A stretch of DNA of 64,000 bases from Duncaniella freteri (lineage in GTDB: Bacteria; Bacteroidota; Bacteroidia; Bacteroidales; Muribaculaceae), in assembly GCF_004766125.1 (NCBI RefSeq), contig NZ_SJSA01000002.1, forward strand, positions 1 to 64,000. The letters are read 5' to 3'. Within the stretch, counting starts at the first letter, position 1. Every line of letters begins with the position of its first letter. Positions 23,480 through 32,565 of this stretch are shown here, piece after piece. Made by a program: the position numbers and the translations under genes. The notes beneath the pieces were generated by a model, which saw only the letters and a program-made list of their open reading frames with translations, searched no databases and was not told the origin of the DNA.

Positions 23480-24832
23480 CACTGGCGTCTTTTAAAATCT
23501 GTTAATGCGAAATTGTTAAACTCTGTATTCATGTTGGTTACGCGATTTTCAGGCCTGCAAACCTTGTCGCACTTTTCAAATGATTACATTGGGGTTGGAG
23601 CCTTAAAACTCGGTTCCCCAATTTTTCATGAATGCAGGACGATACATTTTCAGCCAGATTGTTGACTTTTTGCCAAAACGCAAATTTGAAAGAATCATGG
23701 AGCATCGTACCAAAAATAAGGTTGAGGACAGAACCCTCGGATGGCAGTTGTCTTATTGGGGACAGTTGCTTGTCCTTATATTCGGTCAACTGCTCGGATG
23801 TCGAAGTCTCCGTGAACTCTCGGATATCACTACAGCACATCGCAAGAAATCCTTTCATCTCGGATTTGGCAAAGAAGCGGTAGACCGTAATATTCTCTCC
23901 AGATGCAATACCAATCGTGATTGGCATGTGTTCGAGGAGTTCGCCAACCATATGATTGTGCTGGCTCAGGAAGCCCGTATAGACCGGGAATTTTGTATCG
24001 GCGGCAAGTTCTATGCGTTCGATTCCTCCACGATTGACCTTTGCATGAGTGTTTATGACTGGGCAAAGTTCAGAAGCACCAAGTCCGGCATTAAACTGCA
24101 TACCCAACTTGATATAGTGACGCAGATTCCAGTTATGATAAACATCACCAATGCCTCGGTTCATGATGTAAATGCGATGGATATCATTGATTATGAACCG
24201 TTGGCCGGTTATATCTTCGACCGTGGATACTGGGACTTGGATAGGCTTCATAAGATTGAGGAACTTGGAGCCTTCTTTGTCATAAGAGAGAAGGCTAAGC
24301 CGAAGTTCATTGTCGAGGATGGTCTGGACATGCCCGAGAATGGAAACATTCTTCAAGATTATACCGTAAGGTTTACCGGTAGACGCAATGCATCCAATTA
24401 CCCTTCCCGGATTAGACGTATTGTAGCGTATATCCCTGACCTGAAGAGAAGTTTTGTTTTTTACACAAATAATTTCTTCCTGTCTGCCGAACAGATTGTG
24501 TTCCTTTACAAGAACCGATGGCAGGTGGAGCTTTTCTTCAAATGGATCAAACAGCACCTTAGAGTCACCACATTCTGGGGTAATTCCGAGACATCCGTCA
24601 GAATACAAATTTATGCGGCTATATGCACTTACTGCGTTGTCGCAATAATCGAACATAAAATGAAACTTGAAAGAAACATCTACGAAGTCATGAGAATCCT
24701 CGGCAGCTCCCTGCTTGTCAAGGAGCATATCAAGGACTTGTTGACTCCAGAACCGGTGCCAGCACAAATAGCAAATTGCCATCCAACTCTTGACCTCGAA
24801 TTTGATTAACACTTTTTAAGAGACACTAGTGA
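23480..24832 (+). mobile_element. intact IS4-family insertion sequence
   Basis: Imperfect terminal inverted repeats of about 27 bp (CACTGGCGTC... and CACTAGTGTC..., 22 of 27 matching) bound a single transposase gene. The 9-bp target duplication AAAATGATC is present at 23471-23479 and 24833-24841, so the insertion is recent. Total length 1353 bp. Confidence 0.9.
23628..24809 (+). CDS. IS4-family transposase
   Basis: 393 residues with a DDE domain: first Asp in FYAFDSSTIDL, second in IFDRGYWDL, and the YREK signature in YKNRWQVELFFKWIKQHL. The N-terminus (ELSDITTAHRKKSFHLGFGK) is the DUF4372-like region common in Bacteroidetes members. It excises and inserts the element. Appears intact. Confidence 0.9.
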   Translation: MNAGRYIFSQIVDFLPKRKFERIMEHRTKNKVEDRTLGWQLSYWGQLLVLIFGQLLGCRSLRELSDITTAHRKKSFHLGFGKEAVDRNILSRCNTNRDWHVFEEFANHMIVLAQEARIDREFCIGGKFYAFDSSTIDLCMSVYDWAKFRSTKSGIKLHTQLDIVTQIPVMINITNASVHDVNAMDIIDYEPLAGYIFDRGYWDLDRLHKIEELGAFFVIREKAKPKFIVEDGLDMPENGNILQDYTVRFTGRRNASNYPSRIRRIVAYIPDLKRSFVFYTNNFFLSAEQIVFLYKNRWQVELFFKWIKQHLRVTTFWGNSETSVRIQIYAAICTYCVVAIIEHKMKLERNIYEVMRILGSSLLVKEHIKDLLTPEPVPAQIANCHPTLDLEFD

Positions 24833-25373
24833 AAATGATCAATAGCATCTGTTTGCGAAGTATGCGCATGACTCTTTTTAGATGAGTTTTAACAGTGGAT
24901 TCGGAAATGCCTAATTCTTGGGCTATCACACTGTTCTTTTTCTCGTTTACTATGTGCTCGATAAGAATTTTGTATCCTTGTGGTGGCAATTTGCATAATG
25001 CCTCGTCAAGTTTGCGCTTGATATCAGGGTTCTCTTCAAAATAATTTTGGAGCTGAGAGAATAAGGTGGCCTCTACTATCTTGTCGTGGTTGCTGTCTAT
25101 TACATCAAGATGACGCAGATAGTTGCTGCAAAGATTGTGCACTATGGCGGTAAGGTAGGTTACTATATTGGTGTCAGGTGAGTAATTGTCAACGTTGAGC
25201 CACAGTGAAAGAAATGCCTGTTGCGCAATATCGGCAGCTTCCTCCCAGTCATAGACATATCTGAATGCATATTTCCGCATTTTATCGAATGTCGTTACAT
25301 ATAGAGAGTGGAATGCCTTACGGTCATGAATCTTGATTCTATGACCTATGTCGGGTGTCGCTTCCGCTTGCAT
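24816..25373 (-). CDS. ECF-type RNA polymerase sigma factor
   Basis: 185 residues. Region 2 lies at FHSLYVTTFDKMRKYAFRYV and DWEEAADIAQQAFLSLWLN; region 4 at LPPQGYKILIEHI and NSVIAQELGISESTVKTHLKR. It fits Bacteroidetes ECF sigma factors that control SusCD or stress genes. The last residues (IIFTSVS) are read from the IS4 end; before insertion the end would have been IIFSF, so function should be kept. No anti-sigma gene is next to it now because the IS and prophage lie downstream. Confidence 0.85.
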   Translation of the reverse strand: MQAEATPDIGHRIKIHDRKAFHSLYVTTFDKMRKYAFRYVYDWEEAADIAQQAFLSLWLNVDNYSPDTNIVTYLTAIVHNLCSNYLRHLDVIDSNHDKIVEATLFSQLQNYFEENPDIKRKLDEALCKLPPQGYKILIEHIVNEKKNSVIAQELGISESTVKTHLKRVMRILRKQMLLIIFTSVS

Positions 25374-25390
25374 ATTACTATGAAATAATG

Positions 25391-25398
25391 CAAAGTTA
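25391..25398 (-). promoter_or_regulatory. -7 box (TAACTTTG) of the ECF sigma gene
   Basis: Reverse complement of CAAAGTTA, 18 bases upstream of the ATG. Matches TAnnTTTG. Confidence 0.5.
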
Positions 25399-25563
25399 GG
25401 TAAACATTCGTGACTTATACAATAGATATGATGTCAATTGTTTTGTTTGTTAATATAATTTAACAGGTCGGCTCATGCTATTGTTTTTACTGAAATAAGA
25501 ATGATAAGGGCTCAAATCGAAATGCCAGTGCATGAATTTTTGGAAAAGTGTTAAATTTGCGGT

Positions 25564-25935
25564 ATGAAAACCGCAGATGCATTTTGGCAATTCCTGCCAG
25601 AAGGATTGGACGAACTGTTTGAGATGGTCAAGTTTGAAAAGACAGACCAGTCCTACGACATATGGCTTGACGAGAAGAAGAAACTGTCGGATGAGGATTT
25701 CCGCAATCCGAACATTGTGGCACGTGGATACACGGATTACGTTACAGTGCAGGACTATCCGATGCGCGGCAGACCGGTGTTCCTGCACATGCGCAAGAAC
25801 AAATGGTGGGACAAAAAGACCAACGAGATATTCTCATATAACCTGGAACTGCCCAACGAGGAGAGGACACGACTCAGCGCCGAGTTCGTGGCTTTTTTAA
25901 AAGACGAAGGTGGAGACGACGGCATTGTCGATTAA
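25564..25935 (+). CDS. ISAon1-type transposase N-terminal protein
   Basis: 123 residues (FWQFLPEGLDELFEMVKFEK; YDIWLDEKKKLSDEDF; YPMRGRPVFLHMRKNKWWD). Matches the ISAon1 transposase N-region, a separate ORF upstream of the DDE ORF. It probably supplies the DNA-binding half. It overlaps the next ORF, which is in the +1 frame. Confidence 0.8.
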   Translation: MKTADAFWQFLPEGLDELFEMVKFEKTDQSYDIWLDEKKKLSDEDFRNPNIVARGYTDYVTVQDYPMRGRPVFLHMRKNKWWDKKTNEIFSYNLELPNEERTRLSAEFVAFLKDEGGDDGIVD

Positions 25936-26875
25936 GCATATATCGCAGATGTACTGCGTCAACGGCAAATATTTTGCCGAACAGTATCGCAACAGGATAA
26001 GCGGTTATACCGAATGGCGTGAGGCCGAACTCGGTTGCGGCTTCTACTTCAACGCTAACAATATCGGCCCGTACATGAGTCTTGACGAAACCTGCCTGAG
26101 CAACGGCGAGGTATGGACTTTCCTCACGAACAAGGACGGACACGGCGGCCGTGGGACGCTGGCGGCGGCCATCCCCGGCACAAAGAGCGATGAGATAACC
26201 ACAATCCTCATCGGAGCCATGGGTAAATCGGTCAGACGCAGGGTAAAAGAAGTGACCTGCGATCTGTCGCCCTCGATGATGCTGATAGCCGCCGAGGTAT
26301 TCTACAACGCCCACGTCGTTAACGACCGCTTCCATGTGCAGCAGGTCTATAACGAGGCTGTCGACGAAATTCGCATAGACATCCGCCGACAGCTCATTGC
26401 CGAAGACAACAGCCGTGACAAATCAGAGCCTCCAATTACATATTCCAACGGCGAGACCATGCGCCAGATCCTTGCCCGCAGCAAGCACACCCTGATGATG
26501 TCGCAGAACAAATGGACTGACATACAGCGTCATCGCGCAAACATTCTGTTCAGACACTATCCGATACTGAAAGCTGCATACCATCTGGCTATGGAACTGC
26601 GCCAAATCTTCAACGCAAAGATATCACCCACCAAAGCAATGGGTCGGATGAACAAGTGGTATGAAAAAGTAATGGCATTGGGCAACAACAACTTCCGCTC
26701 TGTCATCAAGACGTTCAAGAACCACGCCCCGACTATCCTCAATTATTTCCGACGTCGCGCAACTAATGCCTCGGCCGAAGCATTCAACTCCAAAGTCAAA
26801 ATCTTCCGTTCGCAGATGCGAGGGGTCCGTGACCGTGATTTCTTTATCTTCCGACTCGTCAAGCTATACGCCTGA
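25910..26875 (+). CDS. ISAon1-type transposase, catalytic ORF
   Basis: About 321 residues with ISL3-like DDE features: SLDETCLSNGEVW (first Asp), HVVNDRFHVQQVYNEAVDEI (second Asp), and NASAEAFNSKVKIFRSQMRG (catalytic Glu). The frame opens after TAA at 25898-25900 and the GTG at 25910 is one candidate start. It may be made by re-initiation or a +1 shift from ORF1. Confidence 0.8.
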   Translation: METTALSIKHISQMYCVNGKYFAEQYRNRISGYTEWREAELGCGFYFNANNIGPYMSLDETCLSNGEVWTFLTNKDGHGGRGTLAAAIPGTKSDEITTILIGAMGKSVRRRVKEVTCDLSPSMMLIAAEVFYNAHVVNDRFHVQQVYNEAVDEIRIDIRRQLIAEDNSRDKSEPPITYSNGETMRQILARSKHTLMMSQNKWTDIQRHRANILFRHYPILKAAYHLAMELRQIFNAKISPTKAMGRMNKWYEKVMALGNNNFRSVIKTFKNHAPTILNYFRRRATNASAEAFNSKVKIFRSQMRGVRDRDFFIFRLVKLYA

Positions 26876-26935
26876 ATCTTTAACACTCTATTCTAATTGT
26901 TTTAACAAATGCACCGGAATTTCGGCTTGTGCCAT

Positions 26936-26971
26936 GATAAGGCCACAAGATCTCTGTCTTGTAGCCTTATC
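26936..26971 (-). terminator. 15-bp hairpin split by IS insertion
   Basis: Arms GATAAGGCCACAAGA and TCTTGTAGCCTTATC (14 of 15 pairs) surround TCTCTG. The IS target lies in the 5' arm and its duplication rebuilt the stem. It lies downstream of the minus-strand membrane gene, which it probably terminates. Confidence 0.6.
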
Positions 26972-27015
26972 ACCCCCAATGATTAAAAGATTAAAAGGGT
27001 CTTGTAAATTATGTG

Positions 27016-27258
27016 TTAATGGTTATTTTGCATCTGCTGCATACGTCTGAGCTCTTCCTTGCGTTCGCCTGATTTTTCGTATGAGCGTCCCCATACCATA
27101 AGCAGGGAGCCGACAAGGATGATTGCACATATTGAGAGAGCAGTGGCAGTGGTGGCAAAGGCTACTGCTCCGGTGACAATAATGATTAGGTAGGCAAGCA
27201 CTACTCCGATGAGGGCTACGAATCCTACCCAGAAAAGGGTTTTTCCTAAGGCTTTCAT
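27016..27258 (-). CDS. small two-helix membrane protein
   Basis: 80 residues: helices at about 7-32 (TLFWVGFVALIGVVLAYLII) and 35-57 (TATALSICAIILVGSLLMVW), then a charged Glu/Arg/Gln tail (GERKEELRRMQQMQ). No family recognised. Monocistronic, divergent from nothing, with a hairpin beyond its end. Confidence 0.6.
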   Translation of the reverse strand: MKALGKTLFWVGFVALIGVVLAYLIIIVTGAVAFATTATALSICAIILVGSLLMVWGRSYEKSGERKEELRRMQQMQNNH

Positions 27259-27394
27259 ATCGTTGAATTTATGAGTCTATATGTTATACTTACATATATA
27301 AGGATATTGAGCCTTGAAAAGTTTAGGAATGTCAAAAAAAAGATATTGGCCCTACGGTGGATATATACGGCTTACCTGGTATGTCACACAAAAA

Positions 27395-27426
27395 GTTAAG
27401 CCAGACTTCATGAAATCTGGCTTAAC
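27395..27426 (-). terminator. intrinsic terminator of tRNA-His
   Basis: Stem GTTAAGCCAGA/TCTGGCTTAAC followed on the minus strand by TTTTTG. Confidence 0.75.
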
Positions 27427-27440
27427 TGCAACTATTCTAG

Positions 27441-27515
<75 letters not shown>

Positions 27516-27533
27516 ATCTTTGGTTTTGCGGTG

Positions 27534-27541
27534 CAAAGTTA
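27534..27541 (-). promoter_or_regulatory. -7 box (TAACTTTG) for tRNA-His
   Basis: Reverse complement of CAAAGTTA, 18 bases upstream of the tRNA. Confidence 0.6.
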
Positions 27542-27601
27542 TGACTAATTTTTGAATCCTCCAAATATTTTGTCACATTTTTTCAAACGAAAAATAATTC
27601 G

Positions 27602-27609
27602 TACCTTTG
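27602..27609 (+). promoter_or_regulatory. -7 box (TACCTTTG) for lepA
   Basis: Matches TAnnTTTG and lies 19 bases before the lepA ATG. Confidence 0.65.
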
Positions 27610-27628
27610 CAATATACTTGACACTACA

Positions 27629-29416
27629 ATGAAAAATATTCGCAACTTCTGCATAATAGCCCATATTGACCACGGCAAAAGCACACTTGCCGACCGTCTG
27701 TTGGAGTATACCAACACTGTTGCAGGTAAGGATCTTCAAGCTCAGGTGCTTGATGACATGGATCTGGAGCGAGAGCGAGGCATTACTATAAAGAGCCATG
27801 CCATACAGATGAATTACCGCATCGATGGCGAGGATTATGTGCTTAATCTTATCGACACTCCGGGACATGTTGACTTCTCCTATGAGGTGTCGAGGTCTAT
27901 CGCTGCCTGTGAAGGTGCGCTTCTTATAGTGGATGCCTCGCAGGGCATACAGGCTCAGACCATCTCAAATCTATATATGGCTATTGACAATGATCTTGAG
28001 ATAATCCCTATAATAAATAAGGTGGATCTTGACAGTGCCAAGCCTGATGAGGTTGAGGATCAGATTGTGGATCTGCTTGGATGTGACCATGAAGAGATAA
28101 TTCGTGCCAGCGGCAAGACAGGCATAGGTGTTCCTGAGATACTCAAAGCCATAGTTGACCGCATACCGGCTCCTGTGGGAGACCCTGAGGCACCTCTCCA
28201 GGCCCTGATATTCGACTCTGTGTTCAATCCGTTCCGTGGCATTATAGCTTATTTTAAGATCGAGAACGGCTCTATACGCAAGAATGACTTCGTGAAGTTT
28301 GTCGCTACAGGCAAGGAGTATAATGCTGATGAGATCGGGGTGCTTAAGCTTGATATGCAACCTTGTGAAACCTTGTCGGCAGGAAATGTTGGTTACATAA
28401 TTTCAGGCATCAAGACATCCAAGGAGGTGAAGGTGGGAGACACCATCACACATGTGAATCGTCCGTGCCAGGAGGCTATCGACGGATTCGAGGAAGTGAA
28501 GCCTATGGTGTTTGCCGGAGTGTATCCTATAGAGACTGAGGATTTTGAGAATCTTCGTTCGTCGCTTGAGAAGTTGCAGCTCAACGATGCATCGCTCACT
28601 TTCCAGCCTGAGTCATCAATGGCTCTTGGTTTCGGTTTCCGCTGCGGTTTTCTCGGTTTGCTCCATATGGAGATCATACAGGAACGACTTGGGCGCGAAT
28701 TCGATATGGATGTGATCACCACTGTGCCGAATGTGAGCTATCGTGTCTATGACAAGCACAGCAATATGACCGAGGTGCACAATCCGTCAGGTTTGCCTGA
28801 CCCGACGCTTATCGATCGTATTGAGGAGCCTTACATAAGAGCCTCGATAATTACCGCCGCTGACTATATCGGACCTATAATGACCCTGTGTCTTTCCAAG
28901 CGTGGAGAGCTCGTGAAGCAGGAGTACATTTCGGGTAACCGTATGGAGATGATATTCGATATGCCTCTTGGCGAGATTGTCATAGACTTCTATGATAAGC
29001 TTAAGAGTATATCGAAGGGATACGCCTCGTTTGACTATCATCTGCACGACTTCCGTGAGAGTAAGCTCATAAAGCTTGATATACTTCTTAATGGTGAGAG
29101 TGTGGATGCGCTTTCCACTCTTACACATGTCGACAATGCCGTATCGTTTGGCAGGCGCATGTGTGAAAAGCTTAAGGAGCTCATACCGCGTCAGCAGTTT
29201 GACATAGCGATACAGGCTGCCATCGGAGCGAAAATCATTGCCCGGGAGACTATCAAGGCGGTACGTAAAGATGTTACGGCGAAATGTTACGGAGGAGATA
29301 TCTCACGTAAGCGCAAGCTGCTTGAAAAACAGAAGAAAGGAAAGAAACGAATGAAGCAGATAGGCTCGGTGGAGGTTCCACAGAAAGCATTCCTTGCCGT
29401 CCTGAAGCTCGATTAA
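27629..29416 (+). CDS. lepA: elongation factor 4 (LepA)
   Basis: 595 residues, full length. The GTPase has G1 [15 protein letters not shown]2 GITIKSH, G3 DTPGHVDF and G4 NKVDL. The LepA-specific C-terminal domain ([37 protein letters not shown]) is intact. It back-translocates or remodels stalled ribosomes. Monocistronic, opposite to tRNA-His, with a clear promoter. Confidence 0.97.
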   Translation: MKNIRNFCIIAHIDHGKSTLADRLLEYTNTVAGKDLQAQVLDDMDLERERGITIKSHAIQMNYRIDGEDYVLNLIDTPGHVDFSYEVSRSIAACEGALLIVDASQGIQAQTISNLYMAIDNDLEIIPIINKVDLDSAKPDEVEDQIVDLLGCDHEEIIRASGKTGIGVPEILKAIVDRIPAPVGDPEAPLQALIFDSVFNPFRGIIAYFKIENGSIRKNDFVKFVATGKEYNADEIGVLKLDMQPCETLSAGNVGYIISGIKTSKEVKVGDTITHVNRPCQEAIDGFEEVKPMVFAGVYPIETEDFENLRSSLEKLQLNDASLTFQPESSMALGFGFRCGFLGLLHMEIIQERLGREFDMDVITTVPNVSYRVYDKHSNMTEVHNPSGLPDPTLIDRIEEPYIRASIITAADYIGPIMTLCLSKRGELVKQEYISGNRMEMIFDMPLGEIVIDFYDKLKSISKGYASFDYHLHDFRESKLIKLDILLNGESVDALSTLTHVDNAVSFGRRMCEKLKELIPRQQFDIAIQAAIGAKIIARETIKAVRKDVTAKCYGGDISRKRKLLEKQKKGKKRMKQIGSVEVPQKAFLAVLKLD

Positions 29417-29476
29417 GAATAATATATACAGTTTCAAAAAAGTCGCCATTAATTTTGTCACATCAAAATTAATCCC

Positions 29477-29484
29477 TAAATTTG
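29477..29484 (+). promoter_or_regulatory. -7 box (TAAATTTG) for tRNA-Gly
   Basis: Lies 21 bases before the tRNA. Matches the consensus. Confidence 0.6.
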
Positions 29485-29505
29485 CATCAACAAAATTGAG
29501 CAATT

Positions 29506-29578
29506 GCGGTAGTAGCTCAGTTGGTAGAGCATCAGCTTCCCAAGCTGAGGGTCGCGAGTTCGAGCCTCGTCTACCGCT
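29506..29578 (+). tRNA. tRNA-Gly (CCC)
   Basis: Anticodon loop TTCCCAA gives anticodon CCC. Acceptor GCGGTAG/CTACCGC, D stem GCTC/GAGC and T stem GCGAG/CTCGT (one wobble) fold well. CCA is not encoded. Confidence 0.9.
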
Positions 29579-29716
29579 CAATAGATAAGGTGTTGAAAAT
29601 AAGCCAATTAAGGTTTATTCTCAATGCTTTATTTGTATCTATTAGTGAAATTTAGGCTCTTTTATCGGATCAGCGGATTTTCCCGGTGGGCGGGGAAGAT
29701 GTCAAGAGCATAGTGT

Positions 29717-29724
29717 TATCTTTG
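29717..29724 (+). promoter_or_regulatory. -7 box (TATCTTTG) before IS remnant
   Basis: Matches TAnnTTTG and lies five bases before the ATG of the transposase remnant. The sequence may derive from the element. Confidence 0.4.
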
Positions 29725-29728
29725 CAAA

Positions 29729-29990
29729 ATGAAACCAGACCAACTGCTCAGAGCAATCCTGCCCGAAGTCCTGATAGACAACTTCGACATTGATCGGTTT
29801 GAAAAAAGCGATACCCGCTTGGACATATGGCTTGATGAGAAGAAAGAGCAACTTCGCAAAGACAGGTACAATAAAAACATAATCTCTAACGGATTCGGGG
29901 ATTACCGCACCATACAGGATTATCCGAAACGTGGACGGTCCACCTGCCTCCATGTGCGGAAGCGCAAGTGGCTTTCCTACATGCTGAATT
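29729..29990 (+). pseudogene. ISAon1-type transposase N-region remnant
   Basis: KPDQLLRAILPEVLIDNFDI, then DTRLDIWLDEKKEQLRKD and YRTIQDYPKRGRSTCLHVRKRKW match the N-terminal ORF of the intact element at 25564 in order, but are diverged and cut off after about 87 residues. No catalytic ORF follows. It is a relic of a second, related element and ends about ten bases before the lysozyme stop codon. Confidence 0.75.
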
Positions 29991-29998
29991 TTTTACCG

Positions 29999-30721
29999 TC
30001 ACTTCTTTTCAGCCATTATTCCCGATGCAAAACGGTCCCATCCGGATCGGGTCCCGGTGAACACATTTATGTCTACATCGTGGTCCACACCGTCTATTCT
30101 TCCGTGATGTGTTGCCTGCCATAAGTCACAGTCTATACCTTCAGGGGGAGTTCCAAGTGAGCATAGCCAAAGCGGATAGGTGGCAAGCTGACCCTTGATG
30201 AATCTTGCATGCCCCTTCTTGTTGGTGTACAGCATCACCCTGTACCCACGTTTTTCAAGATAGTCCGCCATCTCTGTGACTCGGCTCATCACCAGTTTGG
30301 TGGTCTGTAGGTTTGGGTTGGTGAACTCCTCTATGTCGATCACTGCTGGCAGGTCAAGACTGCGCCCGTGAATGGAATTGGCGAAATTAAGCCCCTGTAT
30401 ATAGCCCGGAGTATCGAAACGGAAAAAGTGGTACGCGCCTATCTTCATCCCGGCTCTTCTGGCGTTGCGCACATTGTCGACAAACTTCCGGTCCTTGAAT
30501 GTGCCTCCTTCCGAGGCTTTGATTATCACGAATTCTATCCCACCTTCCCTTACTTTTTTGAAGTCGACATCACCGTTATGCGCACTGATGTCTATACCCA
30601 CTATCTCATGATCCTTGAATCCTGCCACAGAATGCTGCGGATTCTCTCTGCCTCCGCATCCGGCAAGAAACATGGCTGTCAGTACTGCTGGCAGCAGATG
30701 TCGCGATATGTATCGTGTCAT
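29999..30721 (-). CDS. GH25 lysozyme-like lipoprotein
   Basis: 240 residues from ATG at 30721. A lipobox (MFLAGC) at about residue 20 anchors it. The GH25 domain follows: IVGIDISAHNGDVDFKKV, FVIIKASEGGTFKDRKF, KIGAYHFFRFDT, LPAVIDIEEF (acidic catalytic pair) and LWQATHHGRIDGVDHDVDIN. It hydrolyses peptidoglycan beta-1,4 bonds. Its ATG overlaps the TGA of the upstream gene. It is the last gene of the tat-luxS operon. Confidence 0.85.
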   Translation of the reverse strand: MTRYISRHLLPAVLTAMFLAGCGGRENPQHSVAGFKDHEIVGIDISAHNGDVDFKKVREGGIEFVIIKASEGGTFKDRKFVDNVRNARRAGMKIGAYHFFRFDTPGYIQGLNFANSIHGRSLDLPAVIDIEEFTNPNLQTTKLVMSRVTEMADYLEKRGYRVMLYTNKKGHARFIKGQLATYPLWLCSLGTPPEGIDCDLWQATHHGRIDGVDHDVDINVFTGTRSGWDRFASGIMAEKK

Positions 30722-31371
30722 AATGATTTCAGAGTGAAACATGTGCCGTTATACATGAATTCGATCAGCCCCATGCCGTAGAGGCTTACAGCGATATCCT
30801 CGGCTGTCTGGCGCGACACATGTGCGGCAAGCATGAACCCCTCTATGGTCACACCGTCGCTGTCTGATGCCATCTCAAGAAGCATGCGCCCCTGGCTGTT
30901 TACCTCTATGATAGAGCCTTCGTTGCCCGAGGCGTGCTTCCAGGCGCGTACAAGCAGTGGAGGGGCGGCTATATTCTCGTCACGCACCCTGTAGTATGCG
31001 CGCAATTCGCCTCCTGTCTCCTTCACATGCACCGGACGTATTGGGGCACGTCCTATCTCCACTCGCATCACAGTATGCCCGCCTTCAGCCTTGAAGGCAG
31101 TCACCTTTATCTCCTGAGGCGGCTCGCAGTACATCTCGGCAGCCTGTTCCACCACGAAGATATCCTCCTCGTTGCGCACTCCCGCTATCGCGCCGTTGTC
31201 CTTCACCCCTATGAGCAGCCGTCCTCCGTCATTATTGGCGAAAGCCGACAGGCTGCGGGCTATCTTCCGGGCATCTGACACAGCGAATTTGAAGTCCTGA
31301 TGCTCGTACTCCCCCTCCTCTATGAGCGAGGCTATGTAGAATTTCCCTTTTATTCCCCTGATGTCCTTCAC
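30718..31371 (-). CDS. AlbA_2/Schlafen-type putative ATP-binding regulator
   Basis: About 217 residues. GTG at 31371 overlaps the luxS stop (GTGA), which I prefer over the longer ATG start inside luxS. Core motifs EHQDFKFAVSDARKIARSLS and AFANNDGGRLLIGVKDNG are diagnostic of the AlbA_2 (PF04326) divergent ATPase-like fold. The C-terminal part (TIEGFMLAAHVSRQTAEDIA) looks like a winged helix. Exact role unknown; it may regulate neighbours. Confidence 0.8.
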   Translation of the reverse strand: MKDIRGIKGKFYIASLIEEGEYEHQDFKFAVSDARKIARSLSAFANNDGGRLLIGVKDNGAIAGVRNEEDIFVVEQAAEMYCEPPQEIKVTAFKAEGGHTVMRVEIGRAPIRPVHVKETGGELRAYYRVRDENIAAPPLLVRAWKHASGNEGSIIEVNSQGRMLLEMASDSDGVTIEGFMLAAHVSRQTAEDIAVSLYGMGLIEFMYNGTCFTLKSL

Positions 31372-31850
31372 CGCGGGTAGCTGAGATTTTCGTCGGTTAT
31401 ACAATTGAGCACCTCATCGAGATATCTGCGGGCATTGCGCTTGGCTTCGGCGAGGTCCATGAATGAATAGTTTCCGCAGTCGCGGCTCGTTGCTCCGGGC
31501 ACCTCTCCGTTGAATGATGCCACATAATCCATGGTGTCGCGCATAAGCTGGAGTATGTCGCAGGGCTCAAGAGCCCCTTGCATTAGAAGATAGTTTCCTG
31601 TGCAGCACCCCATAGGGCCCCAGTACACCACCCGGTCGCGCCAGTCTGGACGGTTGCGCAGATAAGTGGCGGCAAGATGCTCCATTGCGTGGAGCGATTC
31701 GGGTGTGAGAGCCGGCTCTCGGTTAGGCTCGGTCATGCGTATGTCAAAGGTCGTCACAGTGTCCCCAGCGGGAGTGGTGTCGCGGCGTGACACATATATG
31801 CCGCGTAGCAGTCGCTCATGGTCGATGGTGAAGCTCGCTATTTTCTCCAT
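31368..31850 (-). CDS. luxS: S-ribosylhomocysteine lyase
   Basis: 160 residues from MEKIASFTIDHERLLRGIYVSRRD. Zinc motif HAMEH and catalytic loop GPMGCCTGNY are present, and a later DCGNYS supplies the third metal ligand. It splits S-ribosylhomocysteine to homocysteine and the AI-2 precursor. MtnN, which makes its substrate, is encoded 46 bases upstream. Longer ATG starts give no conserved sequence. Confidence 0.95.
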   Translation of the reverse strand: MEKIASFTIDHERLLRGIYVSRRDTTPAGDTVTTFDIRMTEPNREPALTPESLHAMEHLAATYLRNRPDWRDRVVYWGPMGCCTGNYLLMQGALEPCDILQLMRDTMDYVASFNGEVPGATSRDCGNYSFMDLAEAKRNARRYLDEVLNCITDENLSYPR

Positions 31851-31896
31851 AGTTTTCAGCATGTATGGGTTATGCAAATACAGGTTAAGGTCCGCT

Positions 31897-32565
31897 TTAT
31901 AGCGAAGATATCAGTTTTTGTATGAGAGAGAATGACTGGCGTGGCGCATCATCCCAGAATGATTCGTACTGCCTTGAATTATCGTGATGGCACCATGGGG
32001 TGTCGCTGATCACGCGCATACAGAAGAAAGGTATCCCCCTCATATAGCATCCCTGGGCGATAGCCGCACTTTCCATATCTATGGCAAGCACATCTGGATA
32101 ATGTTCCTTGATTCCGTCCACCTGTTCCTTCGATGTGATGAAGAGCTCCCCTGAGGCTATCAGTCCGCGTTTCACATTGCTTCCGTCCACTGCTTTGGCG
32201 AACGTCAGCGCAGGGAAGAGGCGCGGACATCCCGGCACGCGTCCCCATTCCTCGCCTATGCACCAGAAATCATGGTGAGCCACATTCGTTGCCACTATTG
32301 AGTCCATCACGGCTACATCATCTCCAGCTCCGGCAGCAACGCCGGTATTGATCACGAGATCGGGATGGAAAGTGTCTATCAGGGTCACAGTCCCTATGGC
32401 GGCATTCACTTTGCCTATTCCGCACTCCATGAGTGCCACATTGTGCCCGGATATCTTTCCCAGGTGAAACTCTGTGCCCCCTGTGTTCTGTACCTCAGGG
32501 TTCTCCATGAGGGGCAGGAGCAGATTCAGCTCCTTAGTCATGGCTACGATTATTCCTATTGTCAT
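31897..32565 (-). CDS. mtnN: 5'-methylthioadenosine/S-adenosylhomocysteine nucleosidase
   Basis: 222 residues. GIIVAMTKELNLLLPLM start, INTGVAAGAG, and the catalytic end MESAAIAQGCYMRGIPFFCM with Asp in VISDTPW match Pfs/MtnN. It cleaves SAH and MTA and feeds LuxS. Its start overlaps the tatC stop by four bases. Confidence 0.93.
   Translation of the reverse strand: MTIGIIVAMTKELNLLLPLMENPEVQNTGGTEFHLGKISGHNVALMECGIGKVNAAIGTVTLIDTFHPDLVINTGVAAGAGDDVAVMDSIVATNVAHHDFWCIGEEWGRVPGCPRLFPALTFAKAVDGSNVKRGLIASGELFITSKEQVDGIKEHYPDVLAIDMESAAIAQGCYMRGIPFFCMRVISDTPWCHHDNSRQYESFWDDAPRQSFSLIQKLISSL

Larger units (their letters stand above)
25509..26933 (+). mobile_element. intact ISAon1-type insertion sequence
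   Basis: Ends GGCTCAAATCGAAATGCCAG and, reversed, GGCACAAGCCGAAATTCCGG match at 20 of 25 positions. ATGATAAG(G) occurs on both sides (25501-25508/9 and 26934-26941/2), an 8-9-bp target duplication as in ISL3-like elements. It holds two overlapping ORFs. Length about 1425 bp. Confidence 0.85.

Noticed and set aside
23538..24812. 424-codon frame antisense to the IS4 transposase
   Set aside because: Mirror of the real transposase, no motif of its own.
26937..26971. Inverted repeat of the IS itself
   Set aside because: It is outside the terminal repeats and pairs with host sequence, so it is a host hairpin.
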